In this document: piece by piece, positions 15,408 through 24,369 of the stretch
How positions within the stretch are numbered: position 1 is the stretch's first letter
How the letters are laid out: the number at the start of each line of letters is the position of its first letter
Assembly: GCA_964575335.1 (NCBI GenBank)
Contig: CAZNPU010000031.1
Location: 1 to 37,921 of the forward strand
Reading direction: 5' to 3'
DNA from: CAZNPU01 sp964575335
GTDB lineage: Bacteria; Planctomycetota; Phycisphaerae; Phycisphaerales; SM1A02
Length of the DNA: 37,921 bases
Made by a program: the position numbers and the translations under genes
Notes under the pieces: generated by a model
What the model saw: the letters and a program-made list of their open reading frames with translations, nothing else
Databases searched by the model: none
Told to the model about the DNA's origin: nothing

Positions 15408-17924
15408 TCATGGGCTGCGAATGACCTGTACACGATGATTGCCGGAATCGAGCACAAACACCTCACGATCGGTTCTGGCCACAGCCCAGGGAAACTGCAG
15501 TTCGCCATCGCTTCGGCCAATACGTCCGTACAGACCCAGACACCGCCCCTGCGCATCCAGCCGCTGCAGGCGATTGTTTCCGAACTCGCAAACCAGAATG
15601 CTTCCGTCATCCAGTACTGTCAATGAGTAAGGATACATCAATTCACCCGCTCCGCGACCAGCTTTGCCGATCGTTCGCAGTACCGTGCCTTCCGGATCAA
15701 CAACCACAATGCGATGATTGCAGGCGTCAGCAATGTAGAGCTCGGTTTTGTCGCGGTTGAACGCCAGCGCCTGCGGGCGCCGAAACTGCCCCACCTCACT
15801 GCCGTAACCGCCAAATTCAAAAAGGTATTCTCCTTCGAGCGAATACACCTGCACGCGATCGTTGCCGCCGTATTCAGCCACATATAGCCGCCCTTCAGGG
15901 CCGAATGCTATGTCGGTGGTGTAGATGAACTCTCCCGGTCCTCGGCCGTAACTGCCGAACCGCATGACCTCATTGCCTTGAGGGTCATAAGCGATGACGC
16001 GAAAATAATGCGTGTCGGCGACAAAGACCCGGCCATCGGGCGCAACGCTCACGCCGGTCGGCTTGCCGTTTTCCATCTCCGGCATGCGCCACTCAAAAAG
16101 CGGCTCGCCATCGGTGCGAAAACACTGCACGCGCGCCTGTTTGTCGATGACGTACAGCACATTGCGCTGCGGATCAACATCAATCGCGCGCGGGTAGGCC
16201 AGTTGCCCGAGGCTCTGGCCCGGGCTGCCGAAGATCGCAACCGTGCGCAGAGGTGAAACATTGTCCGGATCGTCAGGCCCGCATCCCGGCAGCGCGAATA
16301 TCAGCAACATAACAACAGGAATTGCAGCGGATCGCAGCAATCGCGCTGTGCCGCCTGACCTGGCCAGCTTGAACCACACGAACGTCACTATCAGCGCAGC
16401 GATCAGCGAGCCGACCACCATCAGCAGCGCAGCTGCCGTCACCGTCTGCGGTCGCTGGTAATGCATGTCGTTGAGCAGACTCAGCGCAAGCGGCCCTTCA
16501 CCGACACGATGCGGCGGGCTTACTTTGGCAGTAACGGCAATCTCACCAACCGCCAGCACCGTAACAATCGCCAGAGTGGCCAATCCCGCAGCCAACAGGC
16601 GAGGCCATGACGCCGCCATCAACCCGATGAGCGACTGCGCGCCGTCCACGCGGCGAAGGTCGGTCATCGCTGACGGCTCTGATGCCATCCATCGCCCCAG
16701 CAAGACTGCTGCGAACCCGAAACTTGCCAGATGGGCGATCACCAGAATGGCAGGCGTATCAGACACTTTGTATCCCATGACTCTTACGGCGTATGCCGAA
16801 TGCAGCGCAACGCCCACCATGGTACCGGGAACAATCCCCATAATGATCCAGCTTACGCCGATCATGTTTGCGCACAACCGCACTCCTCTGCGATGATCCT
16901 GCCACGCTGCCGCCAGACCGATCGCCGCAAGCGCAGCGCACGTCCCGGAAATAACTGCATACATCAATGTGTTGAACACGCTGCGACCGTAAAGCTGAAA
17001 GAAATTGTGGATCACAGCCGCTCCGTTCTCCAGCCGCCAGAGATGCAGCGTAAACAGCGTCAGCGGTAATACCACCGACACCAGCCAGATGCATGCGGTT
17101 ACGATCCACGCAGTGCGCGAGGCGCGGCATGATTGAAAGGAAATCCGCTGCTCACGCACACCAGCAAGCAGGAACCAGACAACCGCTGCGCCAAGCGCCG
17201 CAATGCCGACGGCTGGCGCTCCAGCAATCCACATATCGCGAGGGTTGGCGCCGAAAGCTTCGATCGCGCGCAATTCGTTGGCAAACGTGAAAACCTCAGC
17301 CAGATCGAAACATGTCGTGTTGTTGATGGTGGCGAGAAACACCAGCAACCCGCCAAGCAGAAGGCCCGGCAGATCCCGCCGCAGACGATCAATCCAGATC
17401 GTCACCGCTCCCGCTCCATCAAGCAGCAACATGTCCTCACGAATCGCTGATGTTGACGCGCTTCCCGAAGCCGCCACGCACCACGCCACCAGTGGCCACG
17501 ACCAGCACAGCAATCCCAGCAGCAATGTCAGCTCCCGCGCCTGCTGCATCAACTGGCGCGAAACCACCCATTGATGTATCGCAGAGTCAGCGGGCCAGCT
17601 TTGCCACCACGAGAAAAAAACAATGTACGAGGGCAGGCAGATCGGCACGATCATCAGCGCAGCCAGCGGCACATAGCCCCGCCTGCGCATTTGCGCGCCC
17701 AGCACGCGACCGGGTATCCAGCCCACGACAATCGCCCCGGCCGCAACCGCCAGCCCCCACCCGCAGCTTGTCATCAGCAGTTCGCTGCGTGCGCGCATCT
17801 CTACATCACTGGCATCGCGCAAACCGGCAGTAGTCAGGAACGCAACCGCCGGATACGCCACCGCAATGAGCCAGATTGCCACCGCTGCAATCAGCAGCAC
17901 CCATCCGCTACCGCGCATGGCCAT
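15408..17924 (-). CDS. ABC transporter permease (iron/thiamine type) fused to an NHL-repeat beta-propeller
   Basis: An 838-residue open frame. Residues 1-520 form about twelve helices in two similar halves, as in FbpB/ThiP permeases. Each half has a weak EAA-type loop (LLDGAGAVTIWIDRLRRDLP; RRVDGAQSLIGLMAASWPRL). From about residue 529 the sequence reads like a lipoprotein signal peptide with lipobox ALPGC (Cys548), followed by about six NHL repeats (for example PTGVSVAPDGRVFVADTHYFRV) forming a propeller. There is no stop between the halves. A TTG at 16340 could start the propeller as a separate lipoprotein, with AGGCGG ten bases upstream. The start overlaps the solute-binding gene by 17 bases. 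No ABC ATPase gene is visible in the window. Confidence 0.85.
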   Translation of the reverse strand: MAMRGSGWVLLIAAVAIWLIAVAYPAVAFLTTAGLRDASDVEMRARSELLMTSCGWGLAVAAGAIVVGWIPGRVLGAQMRRRGYVPLAALMIVPICLPSYIVFFSWWQSWPADSAIHQWVVSRQLMQQARELTLLLGLLCWSWPLVAWCVAASGSASTSAIREDMLLLDGAGAVTIWIDRLRRDLPGLLLGGLLVFLATINNTTCFDLAEVFTFANELRAIEAFGANPRDMWIAGAPAVGIAALGAAVVWFLLAGVREQRISFQSCRASRTAWIVTACIWLVSVVLPLTLFTLHLWRLENGAAVIHNFFQLYGRSVFNTLMYAVISGTCAALAAIGLAAAWQDHRRGVRLCANMIGVSWIIMGIVPGTMVGVALHSAYAVRVMGYKVSDTPAILVIAHLASFGFAAVLLGRWMASEPSAMTDLRRVDGAQSLIGLMAASWPRLLAAGLATLAIVTVLAVGEIAVTAKVSPPHRVGEGPLALSLLNDMHYQRPQTVTAAALLMVVGSLIAALIVTFVWFKLARSGGTARLLRSAAIPVVMLLIFALPGCGPDDPDNVSPLRTVAIFGSPGQSLGQLAYPRAIDVDPQRNVLYVIDKQARVQCFRTDGEPLFEWRMPEMENGKPTGVSVAPDGRVFVADTHYFRVIAYDPQGNEVMRFGSYGRGPGEFIYTTDIAFGPEGRLYVAEYGGNDRVQVYSLEGEYLFEFGGYGSEVGQFRRPQALAFNRDKTELYIADACNHRIVVVDPEGTVLRTIGKAGRGAGELMYPYSLTVLDDGSILVCEFGNNRLQRLDAQGRCLGLYGRIGRSDGELQFPWAVARTDREVFVLDSGNHRVQVIRSP

Positions 17925-19059
17925 CGTCTACTGTTGCATCAGCGTCCAGCGGCGCTGAAGCAGGTTCATCATCATTATCGTCATCAGGTTCCGCAGGAAT
18001 CGCCGGCGGTTCATCGCGCCGCAGCGTCCGCATCGCCTGCCGCACCGCATCCTGCCGCAGTTTGGCTACGAGCCGGTAATCAACGCGCAACGGGTCTGGA
18101 ATTGCATATTCAGGATAATCATCAGCCAACCCGGGGCGCAGCGGCACGTTATGTGAAACCGACTCAGCCAGCAGACGCTCAACCTGTTCTGAAAGCAGAA
18201 AGTCAATCAAACGGCCTGCTGCCTCCGGATTCGGCCCGCCCGCAACGCGAGCAACGGTGTTGGGAATCAGCAGCGTGCCGACGCCGGCTTCATCAGCTTC
18301 TGCGCTGTGGGATGGGTATACCAGTTCAACTTCCAATCCCCGCGCCTGGGCAGCCCACACGTCATCAGTATCGGTCATGCCCACATCCGCTTCGCCCCGC
18401 GCCACTGCCTCCACCACGCCCGCATTGCCGCTGGCGAGCAGTCGCGTCTGGTTTTCCGCCAGTCCTTCAAGAAAGGCTGCGTAATAGCCGGGCATGACGT
18501 TGCGATCCCAATACGCCTTCATTGCCGCCAGATGCCCGCCTGTTGTGCCGAAACGCGGATCAGCCATCACAAGCCGCCCGCGGAACCGGTCATTGGTCAA
18601 CGCCATCCATGTCCGCGGCACTTCTTCCGCCGGCACGCGATTGGGCGAATACACAATCACACGCCCGCGCGCAGCAAACCCGTACCACCTGCGGTCAGGA
18701 TCGCGAAACATCTCCGGCCAGTCACGCGTGGCTTCGGATTCATACGGCTCCAGCACCCCTTCATCAGCCAGTTCAATCGTCATGAACAGTTCCGACGACC
18801 AGAACACATCCGCCTGCGGATCGTCTTTCTCCGCCCGCAGACGCTCCACCAAACCGGTCGTCTTTTTCGACTCAATATCGCCCACCATCATCACGCGAAT
18901 GCCGGTTTGGGCTTCAAACGCCTGAACGACTTCGCGCGCAACATAATCATCGGCTGAAACGTACAGCACAACGCTCGGCCTGTCATCGCCCCGGCAGCCG
19001 GTTATGACACTTGTACACGCAGCAAGCATCAATATTGCAACGCGATGGATCAACAGCAT
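17908..19059 (-). CDS. Iron(III)-type ABC transporter solute-binding lipoprotein
   Basis: A 383-residue lipoprotein of the extracellular solute-binding family used by FbpA/FutA iron and related transporters. The start at 19059 gives a compact signal peptide with lipobox VITGC (Cys22); the frame is open upstream to 19368 but that would bury the signal. The mature part has VVLYVSADDYVAREVVQAFE, TGIRVMMVGDIESKKTTGL and DPQADVFWSSE, all typical of the family, and MPGYYAAF, whose Tyr pair may be a ligand site. The C-terminal 35 residues are strongly acidic and Pro/Ala-rich (PDDDNDDEPA), which is unusual for the family. It overlaps the permease fusion gene by 17 bases. Iron as substrate is inferred from family resemblance only. 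Confidence 0.87.
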   Translation of the reverse strand: MLLIHRVAILMLAACTSVITGCRGDDRPSVVLYVSADDYVAREVVQAFEAQTGIRVMMVGDIESKKTTGLVERLRAEKDDPQADVFWSSELFMTIELADEGVLEPYESEATRDWPEMFRDPDRRWYGFAARGRVIVYSPNRVPAEEVPRTWMALTNDRFRGRLVMADPRFGTTGGHLAAMKAYWDRNVMPGYYAAFLEGLAENQTRLLASGNAGVVEAVARGEADVGMTDTDDVWAAQARGLEVELVYPSHSAEADEAGVGTLLIPNTVARVAGGPNPEAAGRLIDFLLSEQVERLLAESVSHNVPLRPGLADDYPEYAIPDPLRVDYRLVAKLRQDAVRQAMRTLRRDEPPAIPAEPDDDNDDEPASAPLDADATVDDGHAR

Positions 19060-19374
19060 GCGCGAGACGCGCGCGCAGCCGCCATCATTATTGTGCTGAG
19101 TTTGAAGAAGCGTGGAAGGATGATGCAGCCATTGCCGCATACGTTTCAGCGACGCGATGATTTGAACGTGAAATTCGCGCAAATGTGTCAACCTCCAGCT
19201 GCCGATTGATACGGCAATCACGATATCGCGGATCGCATGCATTTGCATAGTGGCGGGCGCAGGCAATGCTGCATGCTCATCACCCGGGAAGCAGCTTTGC
19301 ACAATATAACTGCGCTGCGCGGTCGCACTGCGTTTACCCGCACGCTGGCCCATCCCCTCACCCACCATGCAGCG
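19060..19374. other. Intergenic region between the coiled-coil gene and the solute-binding lipoprotein gene
   Basis: These 315 bases separate two minus-strand genes. I see no convincing gene. The stretch holds short palindromes (GATTG-ATACGG-CAATC near 19201 and ATGCATTTGCAT near 19238) and an AT-rich TTATATTG on the minus strand near 19311 that could be a -10 element, without a recognisable -35. A separate promoter for the transport genes is possible but unproven. Confidence 0.4.
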
Positions 19375-21096
19375 TTACTCATCAGCCGGAGCTTCAGCCT
19401 GAGGTTGCGGCGAGGACTTTGCGCCCGAATCCGCTTCCAGCGCTTCGGTAAGCTTCTCCAGCTCACCGAAATAATGCTTGATGGCTTCATCATATTTGCG
19501 ATGCCGCCGCTCTTCGGCCTGCGCTTCGTCAACGCCCTTGCTGGCTTCGCGAATCACCTGCACCAGCTTGGCCTTGGATTCACCTCGAATCTGCTGACCT
19601 TGAAAAAGCTGCTTGGCGATGATGTCGCCTTCAACAGTATTGACCGGCGCCTTGACCTCGCGCGTTCCGGTTGGCGTAGGAGCAATGGGCGCTCGCCCCC
19701 CTGCACCTTGTCCGCGATTGCCGAATGCGCCGCTCCCCTGCGCCAATTGCTGCAATCCCAGTCCCATGCCAAGTCCCTGGCATTGGCCTCGGCAGGCGCT
19801 GGCAGCAGCCCGGGCTTCCTGGAGCAGTTGTTGCAGTTGCTCAAGATTGCTGAGCTGGCTCGCCATCTCCTGCCCAGCCTGTCCGAGCTGGCCAGCCTGT
19901 CCTCCCTGCATCGCCTGGGCCAGGTTCTGGCACGCTCCGCCCAACCCCTGACACATCTGCTGGGCCATCTGCTGCGCCTGAGCCATCTGCTGAAGCTGCT
20001 GCTTCTGCTGCTCATTGAGGTTTTTACTGTTCTCAATGGCCTGCTGCAGCGCCTGGGGATTCTGCGCCAGTTTGGGGTCCATGCCGGCCTGACGCAACGC
20101 GTTCTCCAGCGCCAGTTGCTGCTCCGCAAGCTGCTTGAGCTGCTCAGCGACATTCTGCAACTGCTCAGCAAGCGCCTGTTTTTGCTCCTCGCTGAGCTGG
20201 CCGCTTTCCATCTGCTGCATCATGTCCTGCAGCAACTGCTGCGCCTGACTGAAATTGCCGTTGGCAAGCGCCTCGGCAAGCTCCTTACCCGGCCCATCAG
20301 CATCGGGTGACTTGAGGTTCTTGAACGCGTTTTCGATTGCCTCAAGGGCCTGACCTTTCTCGCCGCTGATGAGTTCTTCCAGCTTCTTTTCAAGCCGGGT
20401 GACCGATTTCAACGCTTCGCGTCGAAACTCATCAGGATTCTTCGGCGCATCGAAATCGGTGCCTTCCTTGGCGATGTCGCCAAGATCGCCAAGCTCTTTG
20501 GCCAGCAGCGGTTTTTCCTCGACCAGCTTGACGACTGCCTCAACGCTCTGCTGCGCTTCGTTTTTGGCTGCAATGACGTTGGGGTCCAGTTGCTCTTTGT
20601 CGCGGGCAAAGAGGTTCAGCGGATTCAAAAGCGACACCATGATGGCTGCCAACACCACCAGCGGACTGATGTACCAGCCGCGCGGCGCAACGATGGCGAA
20701 TTTGCGATAGAGCAGTTCCCGCGTGCGAGGATTGCGTGCGGTCAAAACCGCATCTTCAATTGCCGCCTGGGCGAATGCGTCATCGCGTCCCTGACAGTGC
20801 AGCGCATTCGAAAGCTTCTCGCGCAGATCCAGCCGCTCGTCCACCACAATCGCAACATGCGCTTCACTTGGCCTGCTGCGCCGCCACAGCACAACCGCCG
20901 TCGCCAGCGTCAGAATCGCCAGACCGGGGCCGACCCACATCCACGGTACAAAAGCCTCGCTGGGCAATCTGTCAGCAATCATCAGCGCCAGCGCCACTGC
21001 TGCAAACACAACCGCAGCCCCATGGAGGTGGTTCAGAAATGAACTGACCTGCAAGCGACGACTGGCAATCCTGAGCAGCGCTCGAATGTCGTTCAC
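19375..21096 (-). CDS. Membrane-anchored glutamine-rich coiled-coil protein of the MoxR/vWA cluster
   Basis: A 573-residue protein with three N-terminal helices (about 27-42, 50-70 and 137-155), then a long alpha-helical region rich in Gln, Glu, Leu and Ala (about 170-470, with many QQ-LQ and EQL repeats), a Gly-rich part with CRGQCQG, and an acidic helical C-terminus. Architecturally it resembles DUF4175-type proteins found beside BatA and MoxR genes, where it may act as a membrane scaffold; I do not recognise an enzymatic motif. The start chosen is the GTG at 21096, because GGAGGG lies six bases before it. An ATG at 21111 would place that ribosome site inside the gene. It is the first gene of the minus-strand cluster. 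Confidence 0.82.
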   Translation of the reverse strand: MNDIRALLRIASRRLQVSSFLNHLHGAAVVFAAVALALMIADRLPSEAFVPWMWVGPGLAILTLATAVVLWRRSRPSEAHVAIVVDERLDLREKLSNALHCQGRDDAFAQAAIEDAVLTARNPRTRELLYRKFAIVAPRGWYISPLVVLAAIMVSLLNPLNLFARDKEQLDPNVIAAKNEAQQSVEAVVKLVEEKPLLAKELGDLGDIAKEGTDFDAPKNPDEFRREALKSVTRLEKKLEELISGEKGQALEAIENAFKNLKSPDADGPGKELAEALANGNFSQAQQLLQDMMQQMESGQLSEEQKQALAEQLQNVAEQLKQLAEQQLALENALRQAGMDPKLAQNPQALQQAIENSKNLNEQQKQQLQQMAQAQQMAQQMCQGLGGACQNLAQAMQGGQAGQLGQAGQEMASQLSNLEQLQQLLQEARAAASACRGQCQGLGMGLGLQQLAQGSGAFGNRGQGAGGRAPIAPTPTGTREVKAPVNTVEGDIIAKQLFQGQQIRGESKAKLVQVIREASKGVDEAQAEERRHRKYDEAIKHYFGELEKLTEALEADSGAKSSPQPQAEAPADE

Positions 21097-21102
21097 GGCG
21101 TT

Positions 21103-21108
21103 TCCCTC
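21103..21108 (-). promoter_or_regulatory. Ribosome binding site that sets a GTG start at 21096
   Basis: GGAGGG on the minus strand, six bases before GTG at 21096. It overlaps an upstream in-frame ATG (21111), which has no ribosome site of its own, so the GTG is the better start for the coiled-coil protein. Confidence 0.7.
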
Positions 21109-21111
21109 CAT

Positions 21112-21404
21112 AGGGGGACGAAACAGGCTTGATTGAACGGCAGGAGGCAAACTGGCATCGGCCTCCCCTTGCCGCCGACTGCGCCATGCATCATCGGCTT
21201 GATGCGCCGAAGCGTATAAACGATTCGCATCAACCGTCTGAGAGCCGAACCGTACAATAGTATGAATGAAAACGCATAACAGGCCAAACTGATTCCCCAG
21301 AACAGTATAAGAGCACAGCTCCAGACGTTGCCAAACCTTTAATCGGATATCGCCGGGCCGATGCGTGCGCACCGACTGGGGTCAAATACATAAGGAATTC
21401 GTTG
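21112..21404. other. Divergent intergenic region between two coiled-coil protein genes
   Basis: About 290 bases between divergently read genes, less GC-rich than the surroundings. Likely holds promoters for both. It contains TACAAT (near 21252) and TATAAG (near 21306) on the plus strand as possible -10 elements, but no matching -35 at the right distance. AAGGA at 21392-21396 is the ribosome site of the plus-strand gene, eight bases before its ATG. No other gene seen. Confidence 0.45.
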
Positions 21405-22193
21405 ATGAACCGCCGTTTTGCAAAGCTGATCGCCTCCACCGCGTTGTTCTGTGTGCTTTTGACGCCTCAAACCGTGCAAACAGCGAACGCCCAGAGCGAC
21501 AGCGAGCTGCGCCGGCAGAATCAGGCTCTGGCCACACAGGTTCAGGACCTGGAGCGCGAACTTGAGGCGGCTCACGCTCGCATCGCCGAGCTTGAAGCAC
21601 AGAACGCGCGTTTGCGGCAACAACTGGATGCAGCGCGGTCCACGTCTGATCAATCAACCGCCGCGCCTCCGCTGGAACCAGAAGAGGTTTCAATTGACGA
21701 ATCCATTCCAACCGCCAGCCCGCGTGCACTGCTCAACGCGCTGGTGCAGCGATATGAGAAGGCAACCGACGGCCTTGAACCGGGAACGCCAGGCGATGCT
21801 GCCCGGCGGGCGTACATGCGCACGCTTGAAAACTGGAAGCAGACAGTCGAACGCGAGTTCCGCAGTCTGATCGAATGGCACGTGCAGGCAACCGACTCCC
21901 ATGCAGCCAATCGGGCACGCTACGTCTCACTGGTCGCGGTCGATCCGGTGACCGGCGTCAAACTCGGACCGCCCTTTGAAGTGCAGCTTACTCGACCGCT
22001 TGCTGATCGGCTGGCGGTTCTCGAATCGCGCGGCAAGCTGAGAACGCTCGTGCTGCGCGGCACATTGATTCCCAAGATCCGCATCAACGAACAGCGTGAA
22101 ACCCGCGGGTCGTTTGACAACCCCCCTTTCATTGGACCGTTTGCAGAATTTGGCTTCAGTATCGATGTGCGCAGTTTAACGCCGGCTGGTTGA
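21405..22193 (+). CDS. Exported coiled-coil protein of unknown function
   Basis: A 262-residue protein with a signal peptide (basic MNRRF, hydrophobic core, likely cleavage after ANA near residue 29) and then a coiled coil (about 33-78, ELRRQNQALATQVQDLEREL and onward). The rest is a soluble domain with no family I recognise; it includes YVSLVAVDPVTGVKLGPPF and a beta-rich C-terminus, suggesting a compact periplasmic fold. The ATG at 21405 is preferred over TTG at 21402 because AAGGA lies eight bases upstream. It is monocistronic: the flanking genes read the other way. Downstream, the nrnA-like gene converges with 35 bases between the stops. Confidence 0.75.
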   Translation: MNRRFAKLIASTALFCVLLTPQTVQTANAQSDSELRRQNQALATQVQDLERELEAAHARIAELEAQNARLRQQLDAARSTSDQSTAAPPLEPEEVSIDESIPTASPRALLNALVQRYEKATDGLEPGTPGDAARRAYMRTLENWKQTVEREFRSLIEWHVQATDSHAANRARYVSLVAVDPVTGVKLGPPFEVQLTRPLADRLAVLESRGKLRTLVLRGTLIPKIRINEQRETRGSFDNPPFIGPFAEFGFSIDVRSLTPAG

Positions 22194-22228
22194 AAACGGC
22201 CAGAACACCAGCGCTGCAGCAGAAGCAG

Positions 22229-23278
22229 TCAGTTGAGCGCTTCGATCTGTTCGATGATCGCAGCTTTGGCAGCGTCGATATCCATGGGCAATCGCGCTCC
22301 TGCAGCGTGAATATGCCCACCACCTCCAAATCGCTGAGCCAGTTGATTCACATCAATAAAGTCACTGGCCTCAGCATCAGGCGGCGCAGGCTTTGACCGA
22401 AAGCTTGCTTTTGTAAGGCCGGGTTCGGTTTGCGAGAGCAAGATCGACACGCGCACTGTCGCCACGACCATCGGCGCGTTTACGAGTCCGGTCATGTCTT
22501 CCGCACCGCCGCCGGTGCTGGCAAAATCCTCCGGCCGCAGCAGTTGGATCGCCACCGTGCCATGCCGCACATACTCCAGTGACGCCAGCGCTTTGGCCTG
22601 CAGCGCCAGTCGCTGTGGCGTGAAGTTTTCTTCCACCACCTGATACAGACGCGATTTATCCACGCCCGCACGCAGCAAACGCGCAGCTAATTCGAACGCT
22701 TCCGCCCCTGCATTGCCGAAACGGAACCATCCGCTATCAGTCGCCAGCCCCACAAATAGCGGCTCTGCAACGCCGCCCACGCCTCCGGTGAGTTCGCATC
22801 CCATTTCGTCCAACAGCGCCGCGATGATTGCTGTGGTGGATACCGCCTGCGGCCAGACGATTCGCTTTGATGCAACATCATCGCCGCGCGTGTGATGATC
22901 AATTCCGATCACGCGATCATGATGGCGACGCAGCCACGGCTCAAGCGGCTCAAGCTGCCCCCACGCGCCGGTGTCAACCACAATGGCCAGGTCGTATGCA
23001 TCATCATCCGGATGCTTCTGCTCAACGCGATGAATTGGTGTCTGTCCAGCAATGATCAACAGATTCGGTTCAATCGGCCCCATCAGGTAAATGTCCGCCG
23101 ACTTGCCTTTATTGCTCAGCGCTCTGCCCAGCGCAAGCACTGATCCCATCGCATCGCCGTCGGGTTTGACATGAGTCGTAATCAGAATGCGATCGGCTGC
23201 AAGTATGCGATCAGCGAGTTCCGCAAGTGTGGCGTTGGATTCGTATGTGGTCATGGAAATGATGCAGGGTGCGGTCAT
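22229..23278 (-). CDS. DHH family phosphoesterase, NrnA-like (oligoribonuclease or pAp phosphatase)
   Basis: A 349-residue cytoplasmic phosphoesterase with both DHH and DHHA1 domains. Motifs include THVKPDGDAMGS (His36, Asp40, Asp42), VVDTG and IDHH (Asp127-His129), which bind manganese, and GGGGHIHAAGA near the C-terminus, the DHHA1 substrate-binding loop. Family members degrade short RNA oligomers and pAp. It lies just downstream of ribF on the same strand (59-base gap), echoing the common rbfA-nrnA-truB-ribF neighbourhood, though rbfA and truB are not here. The start is uncertain: ATG at 23278 and ATG at 23254 are both possible and neither has a ribosome site. Confidence 0.9.
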   Translation of the reverse strand: MTAPCIISMTTYESNATLAELADRILAADRILITTHVKPDGDAMGSVLALGRALSNKGKSADIYLMGPIEPNLLIIAGQTPIHRVEQKHPDDDAYDLAIVVDTGAWGQLEPLEPWLRRHHDRVIGIDHHTRGDDVASKRIVWPQAVSTTAIIAALLDEMGCELTGGVGGVAEPLFVGLATDSGWFRFGNAGAEAFELAARLLRAGVDKSRLYQVVEENFTPQRLALQAKALASLEYVRHGTVAIQLLRPEDFASTGGGAEDMTGLVNAPMVVATVRVSILLSQTEPGLTKASFRSKPAPPDAEASDFIDVNQLAQRFGGGGHIHAAGARLPMDIDAAKAAIIEQIEALN

Positions 23279-23337
23279 CGGTTATCTGATTATCTGTCGA
23301 CAAAATGCAGTCGTTCAGAACATACGTGCTGCGGAAC

Positions 23338-24291
23338 TCAAACTGTGCTGTGGGTTTTGTGCGCCGAGCTTTGCGCTTTGCCATACCTGCCTGCCAACAT
23401 CCTGCAGCGCGCAACATCGCGGTGCAGTTGGTCCACCAGCGCATCGACCGAAGCGTATTTCAACTGATCACGCAGCCAGTCGTGAAATTGCAGCGTGACG
23501 GTCCAGCCGTAGTCGTTCAGCGGCCCGTTGTAATCAATCAGATGCGCCTCGCATACACGCGGCGAGTTGCCGAACGTCGGCTTGGTGCCCACGCTGATCG
23601 CTGCGGCGTACGTTGCCCCGTCGGGCCGGACCGCAACGCCGGCATAAATGCCATCGGCCGGCAGCAGGCAATCGCCATGATCAAGGTTGATTGTCGGAAA
23701 ACCGATGTCGCGCCCGCGCTGATCGCCTTTGACCACCTGCGCCTGGAGCTCAAACGGCCGGCCAAGCAGAATCGCTGCATCGCGAACACGCCCCTGCGCC
23801 AGCAGCCAGCGCGTCATCGAGCTGCTGACCCGCACGATCGACAAATCGCTCAGCGTGACCTCCACCGGATCAATGACGATGGTGCGGTAACCGTAGGCTG
23901 TCTCCAGATGGCGCAGTGTTTCCACGTTGCCTGCTCGGCCGCGCCCGAAATGAAAATCCGGCCCTTCCACGATGGCAGCCGGGGCATACTGCTCAGCCAA
24001 AGCCGCAACAAACGCCTCGGGCGACTGTCGCAAAAAGTCCTGACTGGGGGTGATTGGGTGAACTTCGTCGGCCCCGGCCTCCAGCAGCCACGTCTTTCGC
24101 TGGCTGAACCGTGACAGCCGAGCCGGCGCAGCCTGCGGACGCAGTACGGTCAGCGGGTGCGGCTCAAATACAAGCGCCGCCACGCGGCCAGCCGGACCGA
24201 CCGCTTCCCGACCCGCGCGAATCAGGGCCAAATGACCTCGATGCACGCCGTCGAAGTTGCCTATGGTTATGGCTATTGTTCTGTCCGACAT
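23338..24291 (-). CDS. ribF: Bifunctional riboflavin kinase / FAD synthetase RibF
   Basis: A 317-residue enzyme that converts riboflavin to FMN and then FAD. The N-terminal nucleotidyltransferase has GNFDGVHRGH (residues 11-20), FEPHPLTVLRP, and EGPDFHFGRGRAGN. The kinase domain has KGDQRGRDIGFPTINL, DGIYAGV and GTKPTF, all expected. The family STRIR-like motif is altered to SSSMTRWLL. The ATG at 24291 has GGTGAG about five bases upstream. The nrnA-like gene follows on the same strand, probably in one transcript. Confidence 0.95.
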   Translation of the reverse strand: MSDRTIAITIGNFDGVHRGHLALIRAGREAVGPAGRVAALVFEPHPLTVLRPQAAPARLSRFSQRKTWLLEAGADEVHPITPSQDFLRQSPEAFVAALAEQYAPAAIVEGPDFHFGRGRAGNVETLRHLETAYGYRTIVIDPVEVTLSDLSIVRVSSSMTRWLLAQGRVRDAAILLGRPFELQAQVVKGDQRGRDIGFPTINLDHGDCLLPADGIYAGVAVRPDGATYAAAISVGTKPTFGNSPRVCEAHLIDYNGPLNDYGWTVTLQFHDWLRDQLKYASVDALVDQLHRDVARCRMLAGRYGKAQSSAHKTHSTV

Positions 24292-24349
24292 GAACGCTCA
24301 CCATAACCATATGGCCGCACGGGGCCAAATTGACCACACCCGTGCATGC

Positions 24350-24360
24350 AGGAGGTGGAG
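24350..24360 (+). promoter_or_regulatory. Strong ribosome binding site for the glutamate dehydrogenase gene
   Basis: AGGAGGTGGAG lies nine bases before the ATG at 24370. An in-frame ATG at 24346 lies upstream of it and would put the site inside the coding region, so 24370 is the true start. Confidence 0.8.
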
Positions 24361-24369
24361 ACCATCGCC

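Noticed and set aside
19237..20310. Plus-strand open frame of 357 residues, Leu-rich, resembling a repeat protein
   Set aside because: Leu runs arise from reading the Gln/Glu-rich coiled-coil gene in reverse; not independent evidence of a gene.
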